A stretch of DNA of 64,000 nt from Arthonia radiata (lineage: Eukaryota > Ascomycota > Arthoniomycetes > Arthoniales > Arthoniaceae), in contig PSQN01000003.1 of NCBI GenBank assembly GCA_002989075.1, positions 1-64,000 of the forward strand, given 5' to 3'. Within the stretch, counting starts at the first letter, position 1, and every line of letters begins with the position of its first letter. The notes under the pieces were generated by a model. It searched no databases. It was not told the DNA's origin and saw nothing but the letters and a program-made list of their open reading frames with translations. The translations under genes and the position numbers were made by a program. Positions 54,229 to 63,312 of this stretch are shown here, one piece after another.

Positions 54229-55369
54229 ATGCACTCGTCACCTGCGGGCTTTGTAACCCCAATAGACAAAATTAACGTCGACACGCCTACTCGCACACTT
54301 GTCAAAAAGCTATCGAATAACGGTTCATCAACAGTACATTGTGCGCGCCGCCGTTTTTGTATCCCCGTTGGAAACAAAGATTCCAAGGGCGGACTAGAAC
54401 CAAGAAAGCAGCTCGAGTTGCTGCTGATCAAGCATTCCAAAGAGCCGACGTGGGCAAAGTGGCCGTTCAAGCTCCAATACTGGGACCTGCCTGGTGGCGC
54501 GCTTGCGCTGGACGTTCCTGACGACCCAGGACGCAGGAGCAGCTTAGCAGGTGTAGAAATAGAGGAGTTGCCTGGCTATTCCGCGCCGCACGGTCCAGAG
54601 TGCAAAAGTGACGAAGAGCCCAAGCCGCATCGATTCCAATTAGGCCACTACAAAGCCACAGGGGAGCCACCGAAGCCTGATGCTACCGTAGGGCATGGGG
54701 TCAGGCGCATACTCAAGGAGAGCGCGGGACTGATCGCGTCCGAGGTGATCCGGCCTGTGACCACACACAAGGGTGGTCAGTAACCGAGTTGTTCAATCTT
54801 TCCCCACCGTCGAAGACTGCTAACACAAGCCAGGCCCAAATGATGAGCACATTTGTTTGAACTTTGTTGTGTTGGTCGGAAGCGGGCAAAAGGTGCATTT
54901 GCCCCATGGAAATGGATCTCCCCTCATCCCCCGTATTCGCTGGGTTTCGCCAGACGTCTTTGCCGCCGTCAAGAAAAACAAACTTTTTATCGTGGCGGAC
55001 GAAGACAAAGACGAAGATACTCCCGATCCTATGTGGCATTCGGGATGGGAGCGTTAGGTGGTGGGTAAGTTGCCGTGGGGCGCGATGACACGAGAGACGC
55101 ACAAGATTGTGGCGGGCCTTTTCAAATGCGTGGAGGTATACAATCTCAAGCTGGCGATGGCGAGAATCGTGGCAGGGGTGCCCGCTGCTCCGAAGGTAAT
55201 AATGCTGCCGAATCATTTCCTGCCCAGTGAAAAAGGCCACGCTGAGAAGCCCACGGACGATATCCCTATATGGGATGTTCCAGTGGGACACGGCGCTGTC
55301 GAGATGATTGGCGAACAGCCTGAGGGCTCGCGCGCGTCCAGGATACATGAATCTGAAGCGGCGTCATGA
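54229..55369 (+). CDS. Unrecognised protein, in-frame stop
   Basis: Exon 1 54229-54775, then a 58-nt intron 54776-54833 (GTCAGT...CTAACACAAGCCAG) that joins KGG to PNDEHICLNFVVL in phase; exon 2 54834-55369. The upstream boundary is uncertain. The exon 1 part has KHSKEPTWAKWPFKLQYWDL and PDATVGHGVRRIL; the exon 2 part has FVVLVGSGQKVHLPHGNG, RIRWVSPDVFAAVKKNKLFI, an acidic DEDKDEDTPDP and WDVPVGHGAVEMI. The VGHG element occurs in both parts, hinting at an internal duplication. TAG at 55055-55057 interrupts the frame after HSGWER, and the same frame then stays open for 103 codons. This may be a pseudogene or a missed splice. No family recognised. Confidence 0.45.
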
Positions 55370-55974
55370 CCATGTGGTGCTCTTGCGTTGAACGCGACGA
55401 GGATCGCCGAATAGAGTCCTACAGACTTCGTGTGTCGAGAGACTGCACGCGAAGCAACAAACGGGCTTGCTGACTCTCCAGCCTTCGCTTCAGCATCCTT
55501 CCGTATTCTTTCGCCAGATAGATGGCCGCAGTCACTACGCCGTAAGCGGACTAGACACCACAACGTCCCGCTCAAGCTACAGCGGACACTCTCACAAACA
55601 AAGCTCGACAGCTTCATGGATTTCTGTGAAGGCTCACCTACTTGCATGTAAGTGCAATGTATCAAGCGTATTGCAAATAGGTCGCTTCTGTTCAGTTTGA
55701 AACAGTAAGCACTCGTACAATCCTCTGCCCACATTCTTCTCCCTTCTCCCACATCCATACTCCGCAGCACTCTAGAATACTCTCGAAATATGCTTCTCCG
55801 TAAGACACAACGCTAATGTCTCCTGGCATTGATATCTAAAAGATAATGACATCTCTCTAAAGCTCTTAATGCATAAGAAAAAGCACCAACGTTGGTCTCG
55901 GGTCATGAACAGGGGCATAAAGTTCGAGCTCGCACTTCCATGCACGTTTGGTATTGCACAGCTTTTTGCGTATC
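55370..55974. other. Intergenic, nothing recognised
   Basis: About 600 bp between the 54229 gene and the five-gene CxC array. A minus-strand frame 55213-55770 runs antisense to the upstream gene and has no recognisable features. Confidence 0.4.
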
Positions 55975-56433
55975 TCATATACTGCTATTCGTGGGAGCGA
56001 CCTCCTCCAGCAAATCTCGTTGCTGAGCGCTGTCCTCGGCGACATGCACACGCCTGCTCTTGGCGTCGCAAGCGCACTTCACTTCAGCCCTCTGCCAACG
56101 GATCCCATCTGGGCTGGTCTCGAGCTCATCGCTGTTGGCGCCCCTTGCGCGTCAGTTTTGTCACGACGGCACGTTTGGGCTTGATTTGAGCACTCACGGA
56201 ATGACAATCTGCGGCTCATGGTTCTTCAATTCTTTCTTGATCTTCTCAAGATTTTCGGGTTTCTGCAGCCATCGCTTGAGATAGTCGGTCGGAAGGTGCT
56301 CTCCGGTGTACCTTAAACCTGCACCTTCGCCTCCGTGCCTACACATGGAGCTGCCGATGCCTTTTCTGTGACGCACCGTATCCGCTGCGATTTCTTTGAC
56401 CCCGTGTAGCGCTTGTTTGAACCTGTTGACCAT
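55975..56433 (-). CDS. CxC array gene 1, small two-exon protein
   Basis: Exons 56198-56433 and 55975-56143, with a 54-nt phase-2 intron (GTGAGT...AAACTGAC...GCAAG); 134 aa. Exon 1 encodes a basic helical region (MVNRFKQALHGVKEIAADTV) and ends KNHEPQIVIP at the intron. Exon 2 has RAEVKCACDAKSRRVHVAED, the CxC element of the array, and ends in an acidic stretch (LLEEVAPTNSSI). The intron position after an H-[ED]-P element, the phase, and the VKCxC segment are shared with the four genes upstream on this strand (higher coordinates). No signal peptide, no known domain. The paired cysteines could bind metal or form a disulfide; that is inference. Confidence 0.65.
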
Positions 56434-56535
56434 GTTGCTTGATGACGTGTTTGTTTATGAATAGTAAAAGGACGTATTCAATAAGCCGTGTACTAAAAGC
56501 AGGCATAGAAGCTGGCACACACAGGCTGGAGCGAC

Positions 56536-56641
56536 GCGCTCTGCACTGGACAGATGGCCATCGCGTCTTTGTCCCCTTTCGGACAGAACAGATTTCGATA
56601 CACAGAAGACCGCTTACAGACCAGACAACGAATGCAGCACG
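56536..56641. repeat. Conserved intergenic block, copy 1
   Basis: 106 bp beginning ACTGGACAGA and ending just before GTAAGTATGGCAG; it aligns without gaps to 57245-57350 in the next intergenic region. Roughly half the positions match, with strong runs at both ends and at AGAACAGATT. It lies between CxC array genes 1 and 2. Confidence 0.6.
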
Positions 56642-56695
56642 AAGACGAGGGTAAGTATGGCAGTCGCAAAAAGAACCTTATTCTACCGCGAAGCA

Positions 56696-57173
56696 TCACT
56701 TCCCACCGTCCTCCGGACCAGCAGCTGCCGCTTTAGCAGCTCGCGCTTTGGCCTCGTTGTGCAGCCGTGCACGATCGTCCGGATTCGCTTCCAAAAACTT
56801 GTCCACGTCAGGTTGGTCGTCTTTGTGCTCCGCCATCTCCACATGCGTGCTTTTCTCCTCGCAATGGCAACTGATCTTAACCAAGTAGTAGTACGTCGCC
56901 CCGTTGGGAAGACACGCGCCGGCGAGTCTTGCATCAAGTACCGATGTTAGCGAGTGCAATACCAAGCCCGAAAGAGACATACATCGACGCCTCGCGAGGC
57001 TCATGTTTTCCAAGTGCTGTTCGGATGCGCCCTCGATGGCTGTCGATATTTTTTAAAACCATAAGAACTGTCTTGCCCGGCAGTTCCATGCCCGGACCGG
57101 AGTCAGCGTCGATCGGCCGTGGTATGCGCATGAGCGCTAGCATTCTGCAGCCTGCTTCGGATCGTTTGGACAT
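56696..57173 (-). CDS. CxC array gene 2, small two-exon protein
   Basis: Exons 56983-57173 and 56696-56927, joined by a 55-nt phase-2 intron (GTATGT...GCTAAC...GCAAG); 140 aa from ATG 57173. Exon 1 ends RTALGKHEPREASI at the splice; exon 2 reads LAGACLPNGATYYYLVKISC, then HCEEKSTHVEMAEHK, a DVDKFLEANPDDRARL segment and an Ala/Gly tail (KAAAAGPEDGGK). It is closest to array gene 3, with which it shares HEPR[EK]AS, ACLP[NT]G..YY and KISCHC. The CxC element is therefore embedded in a conserved strand-like segment. The tail resembles that of gene 3 (AAGAEWGGE). Function unknown. Confidence 0.75.
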
Positions 57174-57244
57174 GGTGGCGGTGTTTGAATTTGATCTTTG
57201 CGGGGGGGATTGCTCCTTGTATTTCAACAATTCTCGTGTCTACA

Positions 57245-57350
57245 CTGGACAGATCTCCATCGCGTGTTTGTCTCTTCTAAGAAAGAACAGATTGCAATGT
57301 TGGGAACACACCGCGCGGCCCAAAACGCAAGCCAAGCACGATGACGATGG
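57245..57350. repeat. Conserved intergenic block, copy 2
   Basis: Second copy of the 106-bp block, between CxC array genes 2 and 3, again followed directly by GTAAGTG. On the plus strand both copies are open in the same frame with similar predicted residues (TGQ[IM]xIAxLS, then NR, then H[ED]D[ED]), so a short plus-strand exon is one explanation; a duplicated 3' flank is the simpler one. Confidence 0.6.
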
Positions 57351-57417
57351 TAAGTGTAGCAGCAGCGAACAGACCCTCATTTTCTTCGAAACTCTCAGTC
57401 TATTAGATCACAAGACA

Positions 57418-57893
57418 TCACTCCCCACCCCACTCCGCACCAGCAGCCGACGCCTTCTCTGCGTTCTTCAGCTGCGCACGATCCTTCTCGGGATTCGCTT
57501 TCAAATACTCATCTAGGCGCCCTTGATCCCCAATGTTCTCCGCAACCTCCATAAACGTAGATCTCTTCTTGCAATGACAGCTGATTTTTGTCGCGTAGTA
57601 CTCCTCCCCTGTTGGAAGACACGCGGGTTCGAGACTTCAACCGTGGGACGGGCGTTAGCGCGTGCGGTGCAGCTGTGTTGAGAGTTGAAGTACACTCACA
57701 TTGACGCCTTGCGTGGCTCGTGTTCGCCGACAGCTACTCTGAGCCGCTGCCGCTGACTATTGACGTTAAGTATGAATTTGTCGACGGTGCTGTCGGCGAT
57801 TTTCATGGTCGGGCTTTCGCCGTAGTGGATCTTCTCCGGTATACGCGCTAGCGCTTTCGCCTTGCATTCTGCTTCGGATAGGTAGTTGGGCAT
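57418..57893 (-). CDS. CxC array gene 3, small two-exon protein
   Basis: Exons 57700-57893 and 57418-57634, with a 65-nt phase-2 intron (GTGAGT...GCTAAC...TTGAAG); 136 aa. It begins MPNYLSEAECKAKALARIPE, has SPTMKIADSTVDKFI and LRVAVGEHEPRKASI up to the splice, then LEPACLPTGEEYYATKISCH and a second half with FMEVAENIGDQGRLDEYLKA and AEKASAAGAEWGGE. Exon 1 of the broken array gene 5 starts with a similar [YE]xxEAECLAKA. The strong match to gene 2 on both sides of the intron, with identical intron phase and position, is the best support for the array. Unknown function; probably a small soluble protein. Confidence 0.75.
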
Positions 57894-58250
57894 GTTTGCG
57901 CTGTTTGGATGTATTCTTCAAGCACGGTTTTCTTGTTCGAGGAGCGGATTTCTCAAGGTCTGCGTTAGGATGGCTTGATGTTTTTGGGACAAGGAAAATG
58001 GGGAGGTCATAAGGGCCACGGTGATGTGAACACATTTCGCATGACCGACTGGAGCGCGATCGCATTTCCAGCCCGTTTGGGAGAAAGAGTTCCCGCAGAT
58101 CTCATATGTCGAGGGTGCTTAGTAGCCACTTACCAATGGCTCAGAAGAGCTCGCTTGCCTAACTCAATACAACATCGCGATGTCCACTCGAGCCATCAGC
58201 ACAGGTTTTCTCATTGCTCCACCAACAGTCAAGATTGAACAGGAACGTCG
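57894..58250. other. Intergenic within the CxC array
   Basis: 357 bp between array genes 3 and 4. It should hold the promoter of gene 3. I do not see a convincing third copy of the conserved 106-bp block here, only a loose GACTGGAGCGCGATCGCAT similarity. Confidence 0.4.
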
Positions 58251-58660
58251 TTACGTCGTATGGGTTACTCGCCGCCAAAAGCTCACACGCGTCTCTTCAG
58301 ACTTTCTATACTCTTCTCCAAGCGCCGCCTGCTGGCTACTCTCCTTAGCCGCACGAAACTCCGCCTTTTTATGGCCGCAGTCACACGTCACGGTAAGATT
58401 CACAAACTGAATACCCCCGGTACTGGTGATCGAGCAGTCTCTACAGCAACGCACAACTCAGCACGCTACAATCCACAAACCTCACCCGGCACCCGAACTC
58501 ACAACTTCACACCGTGAAGCGGATGACGAGCCAAGTCCGCTTCAGTCTTCGCTTTGTTGGCCGCGGCATATAGCTGCACGATAGTTTGCTGGAGTAGTGG
58601 CTCCCGCGGGTCGTTGTTGAACCCGAGTCTCATTTCTTTGTTCGGGATCTCCTCAGCCAT
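58251..58660 (-). CDS. CxC array gene 4, small two-exon protein
   Basis: Exons 58503-58660 and 58251-58440, with a 62-nt phase-2 intron (GTGAGT...GCTGTAG); 115 aa. Exon 1: MAEEIPNKEMRLGFNNDPRE, then a helical AANKAKTEADLARHPLHGVK at the splice. Exon 2: DCSITSTGGIQFVNLTVTCD, then CGHKKAEFRAAKESSQQAAL, and a basic end (VSFWRRVTHTT). The TCDC element aligns with [SC]CxC of the other copies, and the H-P element sits the same distance before the intron. This is the most diverged intact member and could have a separate role. No signal peptide or known domain. Confidence 0.65.
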
Positions 58661-59106
58661 GTGACGGCAATAACGGGAGCCGAGGAGCGGTATTTCGGCA
58701 AGATGCTTCGGTCCGAAAGGAAAAAATATCGCTAGACCGTGTTGTGGGGAGGGTAGCAGGCAAGTAGAGAGGATGCGTAGAGTAATGTAATAGGAATGAT
58801 GCAAGTCGCTGTCGCGTTGTATAAGGACTTCTTGACCTGCAGGATCTGAAACGTTGTCGTGAATTTAGTCCATCTGGGAAGGGACACCTTATACTGTCTG
58901 AGCCGTATTCGCTCCAAACGTTCTACTCGCGAAACATCGTGCACGGGTTGCGAGGTCCCCGGTACCCTACTGGAAGTTTCGTGCTGCGACTTGATGAACC
59001 GTCACTCTTAGTCGACCGCCTCACTGACCGAGTCCTGCGGCGACGAGTTGTATATTCGCGCTTTCTCTTCTCCGGGATGTCGAGCTAGGTAGTAGTCAAG
59101 GCCGGG
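58661..59106. other. Intergenic within the CxC array
   Basis: 446 bp with promoter sequence of array gene 4. A minus-strand frame at 58732-58944 is not recognisable. Confidence 0.4.
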
Positions 59107-59456
59107 TTAGTCCTGATCGCGCGTAGCGAAGTATTTCCACGTTGTGCGGTTGTGGCAGCGACAGCTGATATGAACCAAGTCGACAACTACCCCAGACCCG
59201 CCAACGGTGGCTTCAGGCTCGATGCTGTCATGCGTCAGTAGAACCTACCGTGGCTATCTGGTCACACTCGACCTTGGTCGCACTCACGTCGCGGCTTTGC
59301 GCGGATCGTGGCCCCCGAGACCTTGTCGGTAGGTACGTCGCCGCATTTTTATAGTGCGTGCGATGGCGACGCTGGTGCCGTGGAGGACTTGATCATTTCG
59401 TTGCTGGGCAAGCGAGCTTTTGCAAGGCATTCAGCTTCATGTATATATTTCGACAT
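59107..59456 (-). pseudogene. CxC array gene 5, apparently frameshifted
   Basis: Exon 1 about 59288-59456 and exon 2 59107-59224, with a 63-nt phase-2 intron (GTGAGT...ACTGAC...TGACAG). Exon 1 starts MSKYIHEAECLAKARLPSNE, clearly related to array gene 3, but this frame ends at TAA after 35 codons; the frame that reaches the splice site (RTYRQGLGGHDPRKAAT) is different, so one frame change lies in the middle of exon 1. Exon 2 reads VVVDLVHISCRCHNRTTWKY and stops early, lacking the C-terminal half seen in genes 2 and 3. Both lesions suggest a decaying copy at the outer edge of the array. Confidence 0.65.
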
Positions 59457-59952
59457 GTTGTGAGCTCTGACTAGTGTAATTGCTGTATATCTTAAGCAGC
59501 AGAAGTCGATTGTGGGGGCTTCGAGCAGCGGCAGCTGGAACGCTATGCTGTTGACACGTTGCCTTTGAACGGCGGGAGGAGGATCGCGTATCGAGCCCTT
59601 CTGGTTAATCCTCTTTAGATACAGGTCGTTCGTATGAGTAAGAATTTACTCTGAGAGCTAGATCTCCTATTTACAAGGGCAACATCGGACAACATGTCCA
59701 TGTGCTCAGTCACCGTGCATATTATTGCTCTCCTACGCTGCGGAAGGAAGCTTGCTTCACGGAATACTGACCCTGCTTCGAACTTTCTCTGCAAACCGAA
59801 GTGATGGCTCCGACATCATCTCACATGGCTGAAACGAAGTTTAGTCAAGCCAGCAGACCAACGTCGGTCAATAATGCGTCCGGAGGTACTTTGTCAGTTG
59901 TTATTCATCCAGGTATCTGATAGTCTACAGCTAGGAAGCGCCGTCGAGAGCG
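59457..59952. other. Intergenic, nothing recognised
   Basis: About 500 bp between array gene 5 and the SRR1-like pseudogene; no open frame of interest. Confidence 0.4.
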
Positions 59953-60641
59953 CTACTTGCGGCCATACAGACCCAGACCCTCGACCGCATCACTAACAGC
60001 AGTTCGTCCCGCGGAGCTTTTACGCGGGTACCCTGGCATGAGCGTCTCGTAATGCGTACTACTCGGTGGAACCGTCGTCAACAACAGAGGCGCGCCGTGG
60101 AAGTTGAAGTCCTTCTCAAAGGTCCATGTCGGTACGTGCGGCGCATATATAACATCGTGTTTCCGTTGAGTAGCTTCGCCGGGTCCGCGTAGTGTGGCGT
60201 CGCCGCAATGCCGAATTTGGCCAGCAGTGCGATGTCCACCTCGTCGAAAACGGGATCGTAGGCCTCGCCTGTAACGTTTCTACCTGTTCAGCGCTCGATG
60301 ATCCCGGCGACGGTGACAAACAAGACGGTCTCAATCCGGATGCGCTCGTAGTAGTTGTTCTCACCGCGGTCTGCCTTCTGCTTCTCTTTGTGCACAGAGC
60401 CGAGGCCAAGGATCGCGAAATGATCACTGACCTTGCCGGTTTCGATGGCCTTGTGTACAGACGCCTCGAGAGCTTTGTATTCTGGTGATGGTTGCCATTC
60501 TTTCGTGAGTGGATCGCCAAGATCTTTCATGACCTTCTGAGCGATCGCATGTTTTTCGAGAGCTTGGATGGGGTGCAAAACGGCATGCTCGGCTTTCTTG
60601 AGACTGTCGGCCATGGCTGAGCTGTCTGAAGGGGATGTCAC
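59953..60641 (-). pseudogene. SRR1-like domain gene, interrupted
   Basis: Minus strand. The N-terminal part (MADSLKKAEHAVLHPIQALE, then a lysine-rich linker) leads to DHFAILGLGSVHKE, the glycine-rich first strand of the SRR1-like domain. After a TGA (60289 region) the same frame continues TGRNVTGEAYDPVFDEVDIA, matching the family's YDP-F-xx-D element, then a one-base frame change near 60,180 leads to HDVIYAPHVPTWTFEKDFNF, where the family has its strand ending in PHxP. The stop is at 59953. With one nonsense codon and one frame change it is almost certainly a pseudogene. SRR1 relatives are linked to circadian or transcriptional regulation in plants and animals; fungal members are uncharacterised. 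Confidence 0.6.
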
Positions 60642-62170
60642 GATGGTGGAACGAGTTTCTATGCTGCACTGCTAAAGGGTTACTTCTGTTGAGATTGGAA
60701 CTGCTGCAATTGCAGCCCGACAGGCTCTTTTGTTGTCTCGGGCTGCAAAGCAGGGCGTGATCACCTATCGCTACGTGTAAACTTGGAACGTAAGCCACCA
60801 GCTCGAAAGATTCACAGGTGTATGTCTCAATTCGAGACTACTCTGTGATCCATCACTTCCGAGAACAGCAGCGTGACCGTAAGCTCCTACCTATCAAGGA
60901 ATGACACGACATAAACACATTTCCGGTGGTTCAGCCATGCACACGCGGAGCCAGGCCCATACAGGGCAATTTCGAAAGCTTTCGTTGTGGATGCGTTCAA
61001 GCTCACGGCTCTGGGGTACAACGTAAGTTGCTCCGCAGACGGACACCAGAGTCAGGTCTGATAGATTTGAACATGTAATGTGTCCTAAAATCATTGCTCG
61101 CTCATGTGCCCAAGGGTGGAGTTGAATCCAGATTGCGGGAAACACATTCCTTGTTTGGGAATAGCGCATAGGACATGGCAAATCGTCGTCATTCTGGCCC
61201 GTCAGCATCGCAACGTCAGCATCAGTCTGTCACCTGCAGGCTGTGTAGCTCCTGGTATCATTAATAGCGGGCCGATCGCAAACCTCTTGTGATCAAGTCA
61301 GCTTACGAAGTCCTCATTACAATCGATTGACTTTGGGACAAGTCAAAGCTGTGCTGGAGCCGCTGCAAGTTTCGGCTCATTTTCGAAGACATCGACAGTG
61401 CCACGTCGATGTTCTCGTCGACGGCGGCCGTCTTTGCAAGCCTCGAGAACTCTAGCTCTGACTCGTCAACCACAACCGTCTATTCGTGAGCCCAGTCATT
61501 TGCTTACGGGGAGATCGTCGAGTCGACAGCCTTTGCTGCTCAGCTGCTGCAGTCGGCACTGCAGTGTAAACAACCGGAGCTTCGAGCTGCGTCAAGACAC
61601 GTGAAGAGCTCTCGCCGACAGGCCGACATTGCTTGGAATTTGTTGGGAAAGTAGCACATGTGGTCCTAAAGTAGCGATGTCAGCATGAATCCGCAGCTGT
61701 GTAACCCGTGTAGGCAAGCCAATGTCTTACCGCACTTCGCGAACCGACGAGAAAGCTGCCAGACTGGAGACGTGTTTGCGGCGAGTCGCTATGAAAGGGA
61801 CTACGACGTTGAGGTCTCCAATATCAAGGCTTCGGCCGCCACGGGATGCGCCTAGTTTATCATGATCTTGAACACCCTTATCGAAAGTGAAGCGGACAGC
61901 GACAGGACAAGGGTCAAAATGATCTTGCGATTTGCTTGCTTGCAAGAAGCACACGCCGAACATTTCAACCAGCTGGTGGTCATGCTAACAGTCCGACGTC
62001 CGGATGAAGTGCAGAAGCGGACGTTCTTGGTGCAGCCTATCGGATTCCGTGTGTACGCTGGCGGCCGGACGAAGCCTGTGCATCCCGCCAAGAAGATTGA
62101 GCGATCAATTAGCTGAGTTCGAGGATGTGAAGATGGACATGAATGCTGCAGGATAACGGGCGCTGTCCCT
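60642..62170. other. 1.5 kb with no firm gene; possible coding remnants
   Basis: Between about 61,380 and 61,640 one plus-strand frame reads like coding sequence (SATSMFSSTAAVFASLENSS before a TGA, and LLQSALQCKQPELRAASRHV after it), but no domain or splice pair can be fixed. A plus-strand frame at 61862-62116 (MILNTLIESEADSDRTRVKM) may be an upstream exon of the HET gene or an unrelated short gene. Confidence 0.35.
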
Positions 62171-63312
62171 ATGCCAACACGATTGCTTGACGTCTCTTCC
62201 CTAAACTCGCATGGCGGGTTGCGTCTCCACATTGGTAGATTAGGCGAGTCTACGCGTTACGCCGCGCTATCATATTGTTGGGGCGGCTCGAGCATCAGCA
62301 CTACTTCAACAATATCGCCGACCATACTGACTTCATTCCAGCTTCATTCTTGCCGGCGACTGTCCTGGACGCTGCGAGGTTGGCTCGTGGACTCGGGCTT
62401 GATTATCTTTGGATAGACGCTCTATGCATTATTCAAGACTCGAAGGATCATAAGCGTGCAGAGATCCGCAACATGCGCAACGTCTACAAGAACGCCTTCG
62501 TCACCATCGTAGCTGGCTTTTCTAAGTCGGTGTACGACAGCTTTCTGCCACCTGACTTGACTCTTGTATCCGGTGTTGAGTTTCCTGTTGATGTAGGCCG
62601 CAGTGATGAGAACGAGAGGTATCTGTGTCTCGAGAACATCGGCCAGTCTGACTACTGGAAGCGAGGTCCGAATACAAGAGCACGGTGTCTGGAAGAACGC
62701 TTTTTCTCCCAGAGACTTCTCATCTTCAGCGAGTGGGGCATGATCTGGATGTGCAAGACCATGAGGGTCAACTATGACCCCTGTAGCGAAATCGAAGATG
62801 CCGGACGGTACTTCGCGGGTATGACAGCCATCGATGAGACTGCTGAAGAGGTCCTTCACCAGTGGTGTGACATCGTCGCGCATCATACGGGGCGTAATCT
62901 GACCACGCCAGAAGACTGCATCAAGGCTGAAACAGATATTGCTGAGGAGTTCTCACACCGATGGCGTCACTTGCTTGGCGACTACCATACGGGACACTGG
63001 TCGAAGCATGTAGAGACGGTGGTTTGGGAGCGGGTGGGTGCGGCCCCTCGTGTCGGCCCATCTTCGAATAATTATCTGATATTAGACCCAAAAGTCAATC
63101 AAACCCCCTTGCAATGCGTGGCGCCGTCGTGGTCATGGATGCAGGGGCACCAAAGCGTCGCGTATACCGTGAGACCTCGTCTGAGCGAAGCACAGCGGAG
63201 AAGCTTCGGTAGCAGTATCGAACGGTTGTACGACGTTTTGAATTTTCAAATGGTGTCGAAGGAGGGTGCCAGTGAGTCTCGTTTGGGCCTTCAGTGCTCA
63301 TTGACTGGATAA
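62171..63312 (+). pseudogene. HET-domain (heterokaryon incompatibility) gene, interrupted
   Basis: The HET domain is recognised from its three family elements: YAALSYCWGG in the first part, then LDAARLARGLGLDYLWIDAL with CIIQDSKDHKRAEIRNM, and VYKNAFVTIVAGFSKSVYDS. A C-terminal region with FSQRLLIFSEWGMIWMCKT and APSWSWM follows, as in full-length HET proteins. The reading frame is interrupted once, between the first and second elements, and the true 5' end is not clear. HET proteins trigger incompatibility and cell death when unlike strains fuse. A subtelomeric, broken copy near an NLR gene fits fast turnover of such loci. Confidence 0.7.

Noticed and set aside
55213-55770. 185-codon minus-strand frame
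   Set aside because: Largely antisense to the 54229-55369 gene, with no recognisable features and no splice support.
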